In this document: positions 26,603 to 35,400 of the stretch, piece after piece | How positions within the stretch are numbered: position 1 is the first letter of the stretch | Layout: every line of letters starts with the position of its first letter | Source of the DNA: Propionibacteriaceae bacterium | Lineage (GTDB): Bacteria > Actinomycetota > Actinomycetes > Propionibacteriales > Propionibacteriaceae | Assembly (NCBI GenBank): GCA_025965155.1 | Contig: JAOPXN010000070.1 | Span: 169,790 to 233,789 of the forward strand | DNA length: 64,000 nt | Direction: 5' to 3' | Translations under genes and position numbers: made by a program | The notes under the pieces: generated by a model | Told to the model about the DNA's origin: nothing | Database searches by the model: none | Seen by the model: only the letters and a program-made list of their open reading frames with translations

Positions 26603-26691
26603 GCTTCTCGCTCGGATCCGCCGCCTTCGTCGCGATTGGTGAACGAAGAGCGTGTTCACCAATCGCTCCTGCAGACGGCGGCGCGAGAAGC
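26603..26691. repeat. Large imperfect palindrome between cphA and arsR
   Basis: Three nested stems pair around one centre: GCTTCTCGC (26603-26611) with GCGAGAAGC (26683-26691), CGCCGCC (26619-26625) with GGCGGCG (26677-26683), and a perfect 13-bp stem GCGATTGGTGAAC (26632-26644) with GTTCACCAATCGC (26654-26666). The loop is 9 bases. It sits in the 244-bp divergent gap before cphA and arsR, so it could be a cruciform, a regulatory element or a mobile palindrome. Confidence 0.75.
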
Positions 26692-26730
26692 GGGGAGTCC
26701 ATCTTCAGTTTCACTGTTGAAGCTTGAGAT

Positions 26731-26746
26731 GTGACTGTTTGGTCAC
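26731..26746. promoter_or_regulatory. Dyad operator candidate of the arsR gene
   Basis: GTGAC (26731-26735) and GTCAC (26742-26746) form a short dyad 14 bp before the arsR ATG. ArsR-family regulators usually bind such dyads in their own promoter, so autoregulation is likely. No clear ribosome site lies between this dyad and the start. Confidence 0.4.
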
Positions 26747-26759
26747 CTAAGTTGCGGGT

Positions 26760-27104
26760 ATGGGCGAGGGGGATGGCGATCTGGTGTTCAAGGCGTTGGC
26801 CGATGCCACCCGACGGGCTCTGCTGGACGCCTTGTTTGTTGCCGATGGGCAGACGGTGACGGCGTTGGCTGAGCGGTTTCCGACCATGACCCGGTTCGGG
26901 GTGATGAAGCACCTCGGCATCTTGGAGTCGGCGAGTCTCGTGGTGACCCTCCGACGTGGCCGGACCAAGCTGCACTTCCTCAACCCGGTGCCGATCGCTC
27001 AGATCGCCGACCGGTGGATCAGCAAGTACGCGGCCCCGTTCGCCGGCGCCCTGGTCGATCTCGATCAGCAGGCGAGCGGGCACCGAGCAGAGAGCAGGTC
27101 ATGA
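26760..27104 (+). CDS. ArsR-family HTH regulator
   Basis: A 114-residue winged-helix protein. LVFKALADATRRALLDALF is the first helix of the ArsR fold, and MTRFGVMKHLGILESASLV is the recognition region. There are no metal-binding cysteines, so it is not a metal sensor of the classical type. It overlaps the SRPBCC gene by 4 bp (ATGA). This ArsR plus SRPBCC pair is widespread in actinobacteria, where the regulator controls its partner; the inducer is unknown. Confidence 0.9.
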   Translation: MGEGDGDLVFKALADATRRALLDALFVADGQTVTALAERFPTMTRFGVMKHLGILESASLVVTLRRGRTKLHFLNPVPIAQIADRWISKYAAPFAGALVDLDQQASGHRAESRS

Positions 27105-28027
27105 TGGCCATCACCGCGCACGTGTACCAGGTCTTCATCGCCGCCGACCCCGACCAGGTCTGGACCGCGATCACCGACTCCGAATGGACGAGCCGCTACT
27201 TCCACCAGACCTCCTTCGTCCAACCGCCGGAGGCGGGCCAGCCGTACCGGACCGTACGGCCGAACGGCGACCCCGCAGTCGAGGGCCTGATCGAGGAGAT
27301 GTCGCCGCCCGCCGGCGGGCAGCCGGGGCGGTTTGTGCAGACCTGGCGGGTCCTCTACGACACCGCCATGGCGGAGGAACCGCCGAGCCGGGTGGAGTGG
27401 ACGGTCGAGTCGGCTGGTCCGGGCCTTACCCGGGTCAGGCTGGTGCACGGTGATCTTGCCTTCAGCCCGCTCACCTGGTCGCGGGTGAAGGACGGCTGGG
27501 TCTGGGTGCTGGACAGCATGAAGTCCTTGATCGAAACCGGCCGGCCGCTGCCGGTCGCTGTTGATCTTGCTGAGCCACCGCCGGCTACCGGCGGCGACTG
27601 GCATCGCGCTCAGGCTGTGGAGTCCAACAACTCGGCCTGGGAGCTGGTTGACATGCAAGACCGGACCCCGGACCAGGACGAGGAACTGCTGCGCCGGGCT
27701 TATGCGGCGGCCTACCACTGGCAGCGGGCGGCCGGGGCGCAGCCGGCGAACGAGGCCAGGGCCAGCTACCTGATCGCCAAGGCGCTGCTGCTGACCGGAC
27801 AGCCACGGGCGTCACTCCGCTCGGCCGACCGGTGCCTGGCCGTCTGCCGCACCAACCAGCTGGCCGACTTCGACCTTGCCTACGCCTACGAGGCCCGGGC
27901 GCGGGCGCTCGCGGCGTTAGGCCGAGCCGAGGAGGCCGACGACAACTGGAGGCAGGCCCGGGCCGTCGACATAGCCGACCCCGAGGACCGTGCGATCGTG
28001 CAGGCCGACTTCGCCGGCGTGCCCTAG
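27101..28027 (+). CDS. SRPBCC (AHSA1-like) protein with helical-repeat C-terminal domain
   Basis: A 308-residue protein. Residues 1-155 form an SRPBCC/AHSA1 hydrophobic-ligand fold (VYQVFIAADPDQVWTAITDSEW; the family ending WVWVLDSMKSLIETG). Residues 165-308 are helical repeats of TPR type (ARASYLIAKALLLTGQPRAS, AYAYEARARALAALGRAEEA). Most ArsR-paired SRPBCC proteins end after the first domain, so this is a two-domain form. The start ATG overlaps the arsR stop. The ligand and partner are unknown. Confidence 0.85.
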   Translation: MMAITAHVYQVFIAADPDQVWTAITDSEWTSRYFHQTSFVQPPEAGQPYRTVRPNGDPAVEGLIEEMSPPAGGQPGRFVQTWRVLYDTAMAEEPPSRVEWTVESAGPGLTRVRLVHGDLAFSPLTWSRVKDGWVWVLDSMKSLIETGRPLPVAVDLAEPPPATGGDWHRAQAVESNNSAWELVDMQDRTPDQDEELLRRAYAAAYHWQRAAGAQPANEARASYLIAKALLLTGQPRASLRSADRCLAVCRTNQLADFDLAYAYEARARALAALGRAEEADDNWRQARAVDIADPEDRAIVQADFAGVP

Positions 28028-28074
28028 TGCAGACCGACTTTGCGGCCCGGTGATCACCAGCCCGGCCTCACCGG

Positions 28075-29010
28075 TCAGGAGCTACGACTCCCACGACGGA
28101 GTCGGCGCGCGTAGTGGGACGACGAAACCCCCTCCGCGGCGATGTCCCGGGCCAGGTTCCGCAGGTCCGCCTCGGCGGCCCGGACCTCCGCAATCTCGCT
28201 GTCCGGCACGGTGATCGCCTGCTCCACCAAGGTGCGCGAGCTGAGGTCGAAGACGCTGCCGGCGGGCAGTACGTGCACCACCGCTCCCGACATCAGCAGC
28301 GGGGCGGTGCGGGTAGCCGCGTGTGCGTTGGTGATCAAGGTACGCCCGTCCACCACGGTCACTGCGCCTCGGCCGACCACCTCCAGCCGGCCAGGGTGCC
28401 GGACGACGGCGGCGGTGTCCTCGTCCACGCCGATCCCAAGCAGTGAGGGGGATTGCGCCACCAGCGACATCAACCGGCCGTAGCGGTTCCGCTGCTCGAA
28501 GTGCTGGTCGATCACTACGCCGGTGATCAGCCCGAGACCGACCGACAGCTGGCTCATCCGCTGTTTGGGCGTGGAACCGCCAGCGCCGAACGCGATCATG
28601 TGGTCGGCCAGGATGCTTGCCCCGGCGGACGTGCCACCGACTACAGCACCGCGCTGATGGGCGGCGTGGATCGCGTCCCCGAACGGGGTCCCGGTGATGT
28701 AGGAGCTCAGTTTGAGCTGGTTCCCACCGGTCATGAACACCGCACTGACGTCAGCCAGCTGGGCCACCAGGGCAGGACTGTGCGCGTCGGCCCGGCTTTC
28801 CGGACGGAGCGGGACGACCTCTCCGGCGCCCAGTGCGGCGAACACGGCCTGATAGACCTCCACCACCTCCGGGCCGAGCGAAGAGGCGGTCGGGACGACG
28901 GCGATCCGGGCGTCGGCGCCACCGGCTTCCGCGACGAAAGCACGCAACACCTGGCGGCGGCGCAGCTTGGCCTCGGCACCGCCGATAGCGAACAAGGCTC
29001 CCGGATTCAT
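28075..29010 (-). CDS. cphB: Cyanophycinase
   Basis: A 311-residue serine exopeptidase of family S51 that cleaves cyanophycin into beta-Asp-Arg dipeptides. The nucleophile is S128 in GGTSAGAS. FMTGGNQLKL and GIGVDEDTAAVV are family features. It has no signal peptide, which fits an intracellular enzyme acting on stored polymer. A TATCCT box lies 7 nt before the ATG, so the mRNA may be leaderless. It shares the minus strand with the unknown gene upstream (34-bp gap) and with cphA. Confidence 0.93.
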   Translation of the reverse strand: MNPGALFAIGGAEAKLRRRQVLRAFVAEAGGADARIAVVPTASSLGPEVVEVYQAVFAALGAGEVVPLRPESRADAHSPALVAQLADVSAVFMTGGNQLKLSSYITGTPFGDAIHAAHQRGAVVGGTSAGASILADHMIAFGAGGSTPKQRMSQLSVGLGLITGVVIDQHFEQRNRYGRLMSLVAQSPSLLGIGVDEDTAAVVRHPGRLEVVGRGAVTVVDGRTLITNAHAATRTAPLLMSGAVVHVLPAGSVFDLSSRTLVEQAITVPDSEIAEVRAAEADLRNLARDIAAEGVSSSHYARRLRRGSRSS

Positions 29011-29044
29011 GCCCCAAAGGATACGGACCTCGTCGGGACCACCT

Positions 29045-29740
29045 TCACGGCGCGTCGATCCAGCTCACCGCGGCACACAGGGCCCCGATGCAGGCGTCCC
29101 GGACCGTACGCAGCTGTCGGGCACGGGCGTCCGCCTCGAACGCGGAGATGCTGCCCCCGTCGTCGAGCAGCGCCGTGTCACATGCCACCAGCAGTCGGGC
29201 GGCACGTTCGGCTGTCGCCTGCTGCCGGCTGCTGTACCCGGGTGCCAACCCAGCTGGGACGGTGAGCCGCGGCCGGACACCGGCGGCTACGTCCAGCTGC
29301 GCCAGTGCCTGCGCCGCGGACAGCACCGCCTCACTCAGCGCGCGCTCCGCTTCGTACCGGGTGGGCGGTGAGCCCGGACGATTAGCCCGGAAGACGCGCC
29401 ACTGCACCGCCCGGCCGACCCGGTACGGCACCAGCGCCACCCCGCTCGATGCGGCCAGCACCGCCTCGCCGGTGTCGACCGCCGCTTCAGTGAGCTCACG
29501 GGGACCGCGGACGCTCCCGGGCACGCCGGGCAGTGGCAGAGCCAGGATCCAGTGCTCCGGTTCGACCCCGGCGAGCAGTGGCATGGCGTCGCCGAGGTCC
29601 GTTGAGCGGACCGGGTCGAGAACCCCGAGCACATTGTCGGGGTCCAGGACGTGGTGGGCGACGTCGTCCTCCACGACCGAGGCGGCCGCCACCTCCGCGC
29701 TGACCCGGCGGGCGAGCAGGGAGTTGAGATAGATGGTCAT
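29045..29740 (-). CDS. Conserved hypothetical protein next to cyanophycinase
   Basis: A 231-residue soluble protein that I do not recognise. It begins MTIYLNSLLARRVSAEVAAA and has an aspartate-rich stretch (VVEDDVAHHVLDPDNVLGVLDPV) and an Ala-rich C-terminal helical half. No signal peptide, membrane helix or known catalytic motif is visible. ATG 29740 is preferred, with an upstream in-frame GTG at 29764 as the alternative. It lies 34 bp upstream of cphB on the same strand, so it could serve cyanophycin breakdown, but that is only context. Confidence 0.65.
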   Translation of the reverse strand: MTIYLNSLLARRVSAEVAAASVVEDDVAHHVLDPDNVLGVLDPVRSTDLGDAMPLLAGVEPEHWILALPLPGVPGSVRGPRELTEAAVDTGEAVLAASSGVALVPYRVGRAVQWRVFRANRPGSPPTRYEAERALSEAVLSAAQALAQLDVAAGVRPRLTVPAGLAPGYSSRQQATAERAARLLVACDTALLDDGGSISAFEADARARQLRTVRDACIGALCAAVSWIDAP

Positions 29741-29853
29741 CCGAAGAGAAGCAAGCGACTCCACCGGGACACACTACCGACGCCGCCAGTGCCTAGCTGC
29801 GGCAGCGGGGACGGACCGGCAGGGTCCGGGCTGGCTCTTGTAGGTTCTACCCC

Positions 29854-30636
29854 ATGGTGGCTGTGGTGGATCTTGCCGGTGTGAGCATCGTCCGGGGTGA
29901 GTCGACTCTTCTGAACGACATCACCTGGCAGGTGGACGAGTCCGACCGCTGGGTCGTGATCGGTCCGAACGGGGCAGGGAAGACCACGCTGCTGCAGGTC
30001 GTGGCGGCGCAGATCCATCCGACCAGCGGTGTCGCCGGCCTGTTGGGCGAGGTGCTCGGCACGGTGGATGTGTTCGACCTCCGACCCCGGATCGGTCTCA
30101 CCTCGGCGGCGCTCGCCGAACGGATCCCGCGTGCCGAGCGGGTGCACGACGTGGTGGTGTCCGCCTCGTACGCGGTCGTGGGCCGCTGGCGCGAGGACTA
30201 TGACGAACTCGATCATGAACGCGCCACCGAGCTGCTCGGCCAGCTGCGGATCGAGGGCCTCGCCGACCGCACCTTCGGCACCCTCAGCGAGGGTGAACGC
30301 AAGCGGGTCCAGATCGCCCGCGCGCTGATGACCGACCCCGAGCTGCTGCTGCTGGACGAGCCGGCCGCCGGGCTGGACCTGACCGGCCGCGAGTCGCTGG
30401 TGCGGACGCTGAGCGACCTGGCCCAGGATCCGTGGGCGCCGGCGTCGGTCCTGGTGACCCATCACGTCGAGGAGATCCCGCTCGGCATCACCCATGCGAT
30501 GCTGCTCAAGCAGGGCTCGATCGTGGCCGCCGGTCCGCTGGCCGAGACCCTCACGGCGGAAAACCTCAGTGCCACGTTCGACATCCCGCTGACCCTGACC
30601 GAGACCGACGGTCGGTGGGCGGCACGCGCGAGCTGA
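29854..30636 (+). CDS. ABC-type ATPase without an adjacent permease
   Basis: A 260-residue single ABC domain with GPNGAGKTT, the degenerate signature LSEGERKRVQIARAL and Walker B LLLLDEPAAGLD. It resembles the iron or molybdate-type ATPases often encoded alone (ModF/YlmA-like). No membrane partner or binding protein is nearby. TAGGTT at 29841-29846 lies 7 nt before the ATG, suggesting leaderless transcription. It is divergent from the unknown gene by 113 bp. Confidence 0.85.
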   Translation: MVAVVDLAGVSIVRGESTLLNDITWQVDESDRWVVIGPNGAGKTTLLQVVAAQIHPTSGVAGLLGEVLGTVDVFDLRPRIGLTSAALAERIPRAERVHDVVVSASYAVVGRWREDYDELDHERATELLGQLRIEGLADRTFGTLSEGERKRVQIARALMTDPELLLLDEPAAGLDLTGRESLVRTLSDLAQDPWAPASVLVTHHVEEIPLGITHAMLLKQGSIVAAGPLAETLTAENLSATFDIPLTLTETDGRWAARAS

Positions 30637-30703
30637 CAGTGATCATCACATCGGCACCCGATTGGGTCCGGTCTGGCACCATGGAGGAGAGGCGGCGCAC
30701 ACC

Positions 30704-31180
30704 ATGGGGGTGAACTTGACCGACTGGCTTGGCGACAACGCATGGGCGATCTGGCTTACGCTCGCCTTCTTGCTGGCGGTGGCAGAGGTGGTCTCCCTCG
30801 ATCTGGTGTTGATCATGCTCGCCGCTGGCGCGCTGGCCGGGGCCGGCGTGGCTCTGGTCGCCCCGGATCTGTGGTGGTTGCAGGTCACCGTCGCGGCCGC
30901 CGTGTCGGTGGGGTCGCTGGCGCTGCTGCGACCCACCTTGATGGAGAAGGTACGCAGCATGCCCGGCTACCGCTCGTCCGCCGCGAAGATGGTCGGAAGC
31001 TCCGGTGTCGCACTGTCCCGGGTGACCCGTAGCGGTGGCGAGATCAAGGTCGACGGGCAGAGCTGGACCGCCCGTCCCTACGACGCCGACCTGGTGATCG
31101 AGCAAGGCACCGAGATCGAGGTGTACGAGATCGACGGAGCCATCGCCGTGGTGTACCCCAAGCACGACCAACTGCCGTAG
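30704..31180 (+). CDS. NfeD-family membrane protein
   Basis: A 158-residue NfeD-like protein with two or three N-terminal membrane helices (WAIWLTLAFLLAVAEVV, then LVLIMLAAGALAGAGVAL, then TVAAAVSVGSLALL) and a C-terminal OB-fold domain (VDGQSWTARPYDAD). NfeD proteins pair with stomatin/flotillin partners in membrane microdomains. ATG 30704 is selected with GAGGAGAGG upstream. The SPFH gene starts 18 bp later, so the two form an operon. Confidence 0.9.
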   Translation: MGVNLTDWLGDNAWAIWLTLAFLLAVAEVVSLDLVLIMLAAGALAGAGVALVAPDLWWLQVTVAAAVSVGSLALLRPTLMEKVRSMPGYRSSAAKMVGSSGVALSRVTRSGGEIKVDGQSWTARPYDADLVIEQGTEIEVYEIDGAIAVVYPKHDQLP

Positions 31181-31198
31181 TTCCGCGAAAGGTTTCTG

Positions 31199-32392
31199 AT
31201 GGATCTGACTGGGCTGATCGTCCTCGTCGCCGCAGTATTGGCACTCATCTTCATCCTCGGCAGCTCCGTCCGGGTGATCCGCCAGCAGCGGGTCGGCGTG
31301 GTGGAACGGCTGGGCAAGTTCAACCGGACCCTCGAGCCCGGCCCGCACCTGCTGGTGCCGGTGTTCGACAAGGTCCGCTACAACATCGACATGCGTGAGG
31401 CGGTCGTCCCGTTCCCGCCGCAGGGCGTCATCACCGAGGACAACCTGATGGTCAACATCGACTCGGTAATCTACTTCCAGGTCATCGATCCGGTCCGGGC
31501 TGCGTACGAGGCGCAGGACTACATCAAGGCCATTGAGCAGCTCACCATGACGACGCTGCGCAACATCATCGGCGGGCTCGACCTGGAGAGCGCACTGGTC
31601 AGCCGCGAGGAGATCAACCAGAAGCTCCGGCTGGTGCTGGACGAGGCGACCGGCAAATGGGGCATCAAGGTCAACCGGGTGGAGCTGCGGGCGATCGACC
31701 CGCCGGCCACCATCCGCGACGCGATGGAGAAGGGCGCTCGCGCCGAGCGTGACAAGCGGGCCTCGATCCTGATTGCCGAAGGTCAGCGACAGTCCCAGAT
31801 CCTCTCCGCCGGCGGTGAGAAGGAGTCCGCGATCTTGCGGGCCCAGGGCGACCGGGAAGCTGCGGTGCTCCGGGCGCAGGCCGACCGTCAGGCACAGATG
31901 CTGCGGGCCGAAGGCGAGGCACAAGCCATCACCACCGTCTTCGGTGCCATCCACGCCGGCGAGCCGGACCAGGCGCTGCTGGCCTACCAGTACATGCAGA
32001 TGCTGCCCAGCATCGCCCGCGGCGACGCCAACAAAGTGTGGATCGTGCCGAGTGAGCTGAACAAGGCCCTTGAGGGCCTGGGCAGTGCGGTGAGCGCGGC
32101 GACGTCGGCGATCCCGGGCGGAGTCAAGGGCTCGTTCAGCGCACCTGAGAAGGTGAACGTGCAGGAGGAGATCAAGAAACAGGCAGCCGCCGATCGGGCC
32201 GAAACCGAGCGCACGGTTCAGCAGGCGATCGCGGAGGCGCAGCAGCTGGAGAACGCGATGCCGAGAGCGATCGGCGCCGACAAGGCCACGGGACCGACCG
32301 GCGAGCAGCCGGCGGTGACCAGTGGACCCACCGACCAGCAGCCGGCCGAACAGAACTCCCTGTACCCCACGGAGTACCCGCAACAGCGCTGA
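31199..32392 (+). CDS. SPFH-domain (stomatin/prohibitin-like) membrane protein
   Basis: A 397-residue stomatin-type protein. A membrane segment at residues 3-22 is followed by an SPFH domain (QQRVGVVERLGKFNRTLEPGPHLLVPVFD, NIDMREAV, LRNIIGGLDLESAL), then a long Ala/Glu/Arg-rich coiled coil (about 180-240) that supports oligomers. The C-terminal 80 residues are low-complexity Gln/Pro/Thr. These proteins organise membrane microdomains and can affect proteolysis or fluidity. It is paired with NfeD upstream. A dyad follows before the mannosidase gene. Confidence 0.92.
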   Translation: MDLTGLIVLVAAVLALIFILGSSVRVIRQQRVGVVERLGKFNRTLEPGPHLLVPVFDKVRYNIDMREAVVPFPPQGVITEDNLMVNIDSVIYFQVIDPVRAAYEAQDYIKAIEQLTMTTLRNIIGGLDLESALVSREEINQKLRLVLDEATGKWGIKVNRVELRAIDPPATIRDAMEKGARAERDKRASILIAEGQRQSQILSAGGEKESAILRAQGDREAAVLRAQADRQAQMLRAEGEAQAITTVFGAIHAGEPDQALLAYQYMQMLPSIARGDANKVWIVPSELNKALEGLGSAVSAATSAIPGGVKGSFSAPEKVNVQEEIKKQAAADRAETERTVQQAIAEAQQLENAMPRAIGADKATGPTGEQPAVTSGPTDQQPAEQNSLYPTEYPQQR

Positions 32393-32405
32393 ATCATCCG
32401 ATCAT

Positions 32406-32451
32406 TCCGACCCTGCCATTCCGCGGCTACGATCCGGATGAAAGGGTCGGA
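32406..32451 (+). promoter_or_regulatory. Hairpin covering the ribosome site of the mannosidase gene
   Basis: TCCGACCCT (32406-32414) and AGGGTCGGA (32443-32451) are exact 9-bp complements around a 28-base loop. The right arm contains the AAAGGG ribosome site of the gene at 32454. Folding would hide that site, so the dyad may reduce translation, or it may be a DNA operator. Confidence 0.4.
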
Positions 32452-32453
32452 TC

Positions 32454-35400
32454 ATGCACGATGACCGCATCTCGCTCGAACGTCGTCTGTCCCGGGTTCT
32501 CACCGAACGGTTGATCCCGGCGATCTACCCCCGCAGCGTCGGATTGACCGTCCGCCGCTGGGATGTCCCAGGTGAACCGGTCCCGGTGGCCGACGCACTC
32601 GCCGCGGACTACCGGCCGGCCGCCGTCGGAGAAGCCTGGGGACCGGCCTGGGGGACTACCTGGTTCGAGCTGAGCGTCGAGGTACCGCCGGAGTGGGCAA
32701 CGGATGAGCTCGAGGGCGTGGTCGACCTCGGGTTCGAGCGCGGCGGACCCGGCTTCGCCGCCGAGGGGCTCGTCTACCGACCCGACGGTACCGCGGTCAA
32801 GGGCATTCATCCGTTCAACCGCTGGTTCCCCGTCGACGCGGGAGCGACCTCGGTACGCGTCTTTGTGGAGGCGTCCGCCAACCCTGAGATCACGATGCGG
32901 GTGCCGACGCTGGCCGGCGACGTCGAGACCGCTTCGGCGGACCCGATCTATGTGCTGCGCCGAGCCGAGCTGGCGGTTGTCGACCCGGAGGTCCGTGCCC
33001 TGGTGGCGGATTTGGACGTGCTCGGACAGCTTGCCGCCGTGCTGCCGATCGAGGAGCCGCGGGGCGCGCAGATCCGAGCCAGCGTCTCAGACGCACTGGA
33101 CGCTATCGACCTGCGCGACATCAGCGGCAGCGCATCCGCCGCCCGCGCCATCCTGGCTCCGGTGCTGGCCAGGCCGGCGAACGCGAGTGCCCACCAGATC
33201 AGCGCCGTCGGGCACGCCCACATCGACTCGGCCTGGCTCTGGCCGCTCCGCGAGACCGTGCGCAAGGTGGCGCGGACCTGCTCCAACGTGACCCAGCTGA
33301 TGGACGACCATCCCGACCTGATCTTCGCCATGTCCCAGGCGCAGCAGCTGGCCTGGATCGAGGAGTATCGGCCCGAGGTGTTCGCCCGGGTGAAGGAAAA
33401 GATCGCCTCCGGCCAGTTCGTTCCGGTCGGCGGGATGTGGGTGGAGTCCGACACCAACATGCCGGGCGGCGAGGCAATGGCCCGCCAGTTCGTGCACGGC
33501 AAGCGCTACTTTGCCGAGACCTTCGGCATCGACACCCAGGAGGTGTGGCTGCCCGACTCCTTCGGCTACTCGGCCGCGCTGCCACAGCTGATTGCCCTGT
33601 CGGGGTCGAGGTACTTCCTGACCCAGAAGATCTCCTGGAACAAGACCAACGTGTTCCCGCACCACACTTTCTGGTGGGAGGGGATCGACGGTACTCGGAT
33701 TTTCACCCACTTCCCGCCGATAGACACCTACAACTCCGACCTGTCCGGACTCGAGCTCGCCCGGGCCAGCCGGCAGTTTGCCGACAAGGCGCGCGCGAAC
33801 TACTCGCTGGCACCGTTCGGCTGGGGCGACGGCGGCGGCGGTCCGACCCGGGAGATGCTGGAGCGGGCCCACCGCACCGCCGACCTGGAAGGTTCACCGC
33901 AGGTCACTCTCGAGACGCCCGCCTCGTTCTTTGCCAAGGCCGAGGCCGACTATCCGCAGGCGCCGGTCTGGTGGGGCGAGCTCTACCTCGAGATCCACCG
34001 GGGCACGTACACCTCGCATGCCAAGATCAAGCAGGGCAACCGGCGGAGCGAGCACCTGCTCCGGGAGGCCGAGCTGTGGGCCACCACGGCGGCGGTCCGT
34101 TGCGGGGTCGACTACCCCTACGAGGCGCTGGACCGGCTGTGGAAGACGGTGCTGTTGCACCAGTTCCACGACATCCTGCCCGGGTCCTCCATCGCCTGGG
34201 TCAACCGGCAGGCCCGCGACACCTACCAGGCCGTGGCCACCGAGCTGGAGACGCTGATCGGCGACGCACTCGACGCTGTCGGCTCGACCGCCCACGCAGC
34301 GACTGCTGACGGACGCTCGGACGGGGCGCAGGTCTTCAATGCCGCGCCGTTCGCCCGGGATGGCATCCCCGCACTCGGATCGGGCACCGTCGGGGAGCTC
34401 GCGGCGACGGTGGTCGAGCGCTCGGCCGGTGGGTACGTCCTGGACAACGGCTCGGTGCGGGCGGTACTCGACGCCGATGGCCTGATCAGGTCGGTGGTGG
34501 ACGCGGCCACCGGACGGGACGCGATCGCGCCGGGTGGCGTCGGGAACCTGCTGCAGGTGCATCCGGACCTGCCGAATGACTGGGACGCCTGGGACGTCGA
34601 CGCGTTCTACCGCAACACCCGAACCGACCTGACCGACGCCGAGACGGTCCAGACCCTCTCATTGCCAGGTGGCGTCGGCGGAGTCCAGACGGTGCGCCGG
34701 TACGGCGACTCGACCTTCAGCCACCTGATCACGCTGGCGCCTGGAGCGGCTGCTCTGGAGATCCAGCTCGACGTCGACTGGCAGGAGCGCGAGACCTTCC
34801 TTAAGGCGGCGTTCGAGCTGGACGTCCGCGCTGAGGTGTCCAGCTCGGAGACCCAGTTCGGCCATGTCAACCGGGCCACCCACGACAACACGAGCTGGGA
34901 TGCCGCCAAGTTTGAGATCTGCGCCCACCGCTTCGTCCACCTGGCCGAGCCCGGCTACGGGGTGGCGGTGGTCAACGACTCCACCTACGGTCACGACGTC
35001 ACCCGGACGGTACGGGACGACGGCGGCACCACGACCACGCTCCGGCTGTCCTTGCTTCGGGCGCCGCGCTGGCCCGACCCGGAGACTGACCAGGGGCAGC
35101 ACCGGCTGCGGTACGCCCTGGTTCCCGGCGCGACGATCGGCGACGCGGTCCGGGAAGGGTATGCGATCAACCTGCCGGTGCGCATCAGGGAAGCCGAGGG
35201 ACCGGTAGCCCCGTTGGTGTCGGTGGACTCCGCCGACGTGGTGGTCGAGTCGGTGAAGCTCGCGGAGGACCACAGCGGGGATGTCGTGGTCCGGCTCTAC
35301 GCCGCGACGGGTTGCCGGGCCCGGACCACCGTACGGGCCGACTTCACCGCCAGCGCGGTGGAGAGCGTGGACCTGCTGGAGCGACCGCTGGACATCGGGC

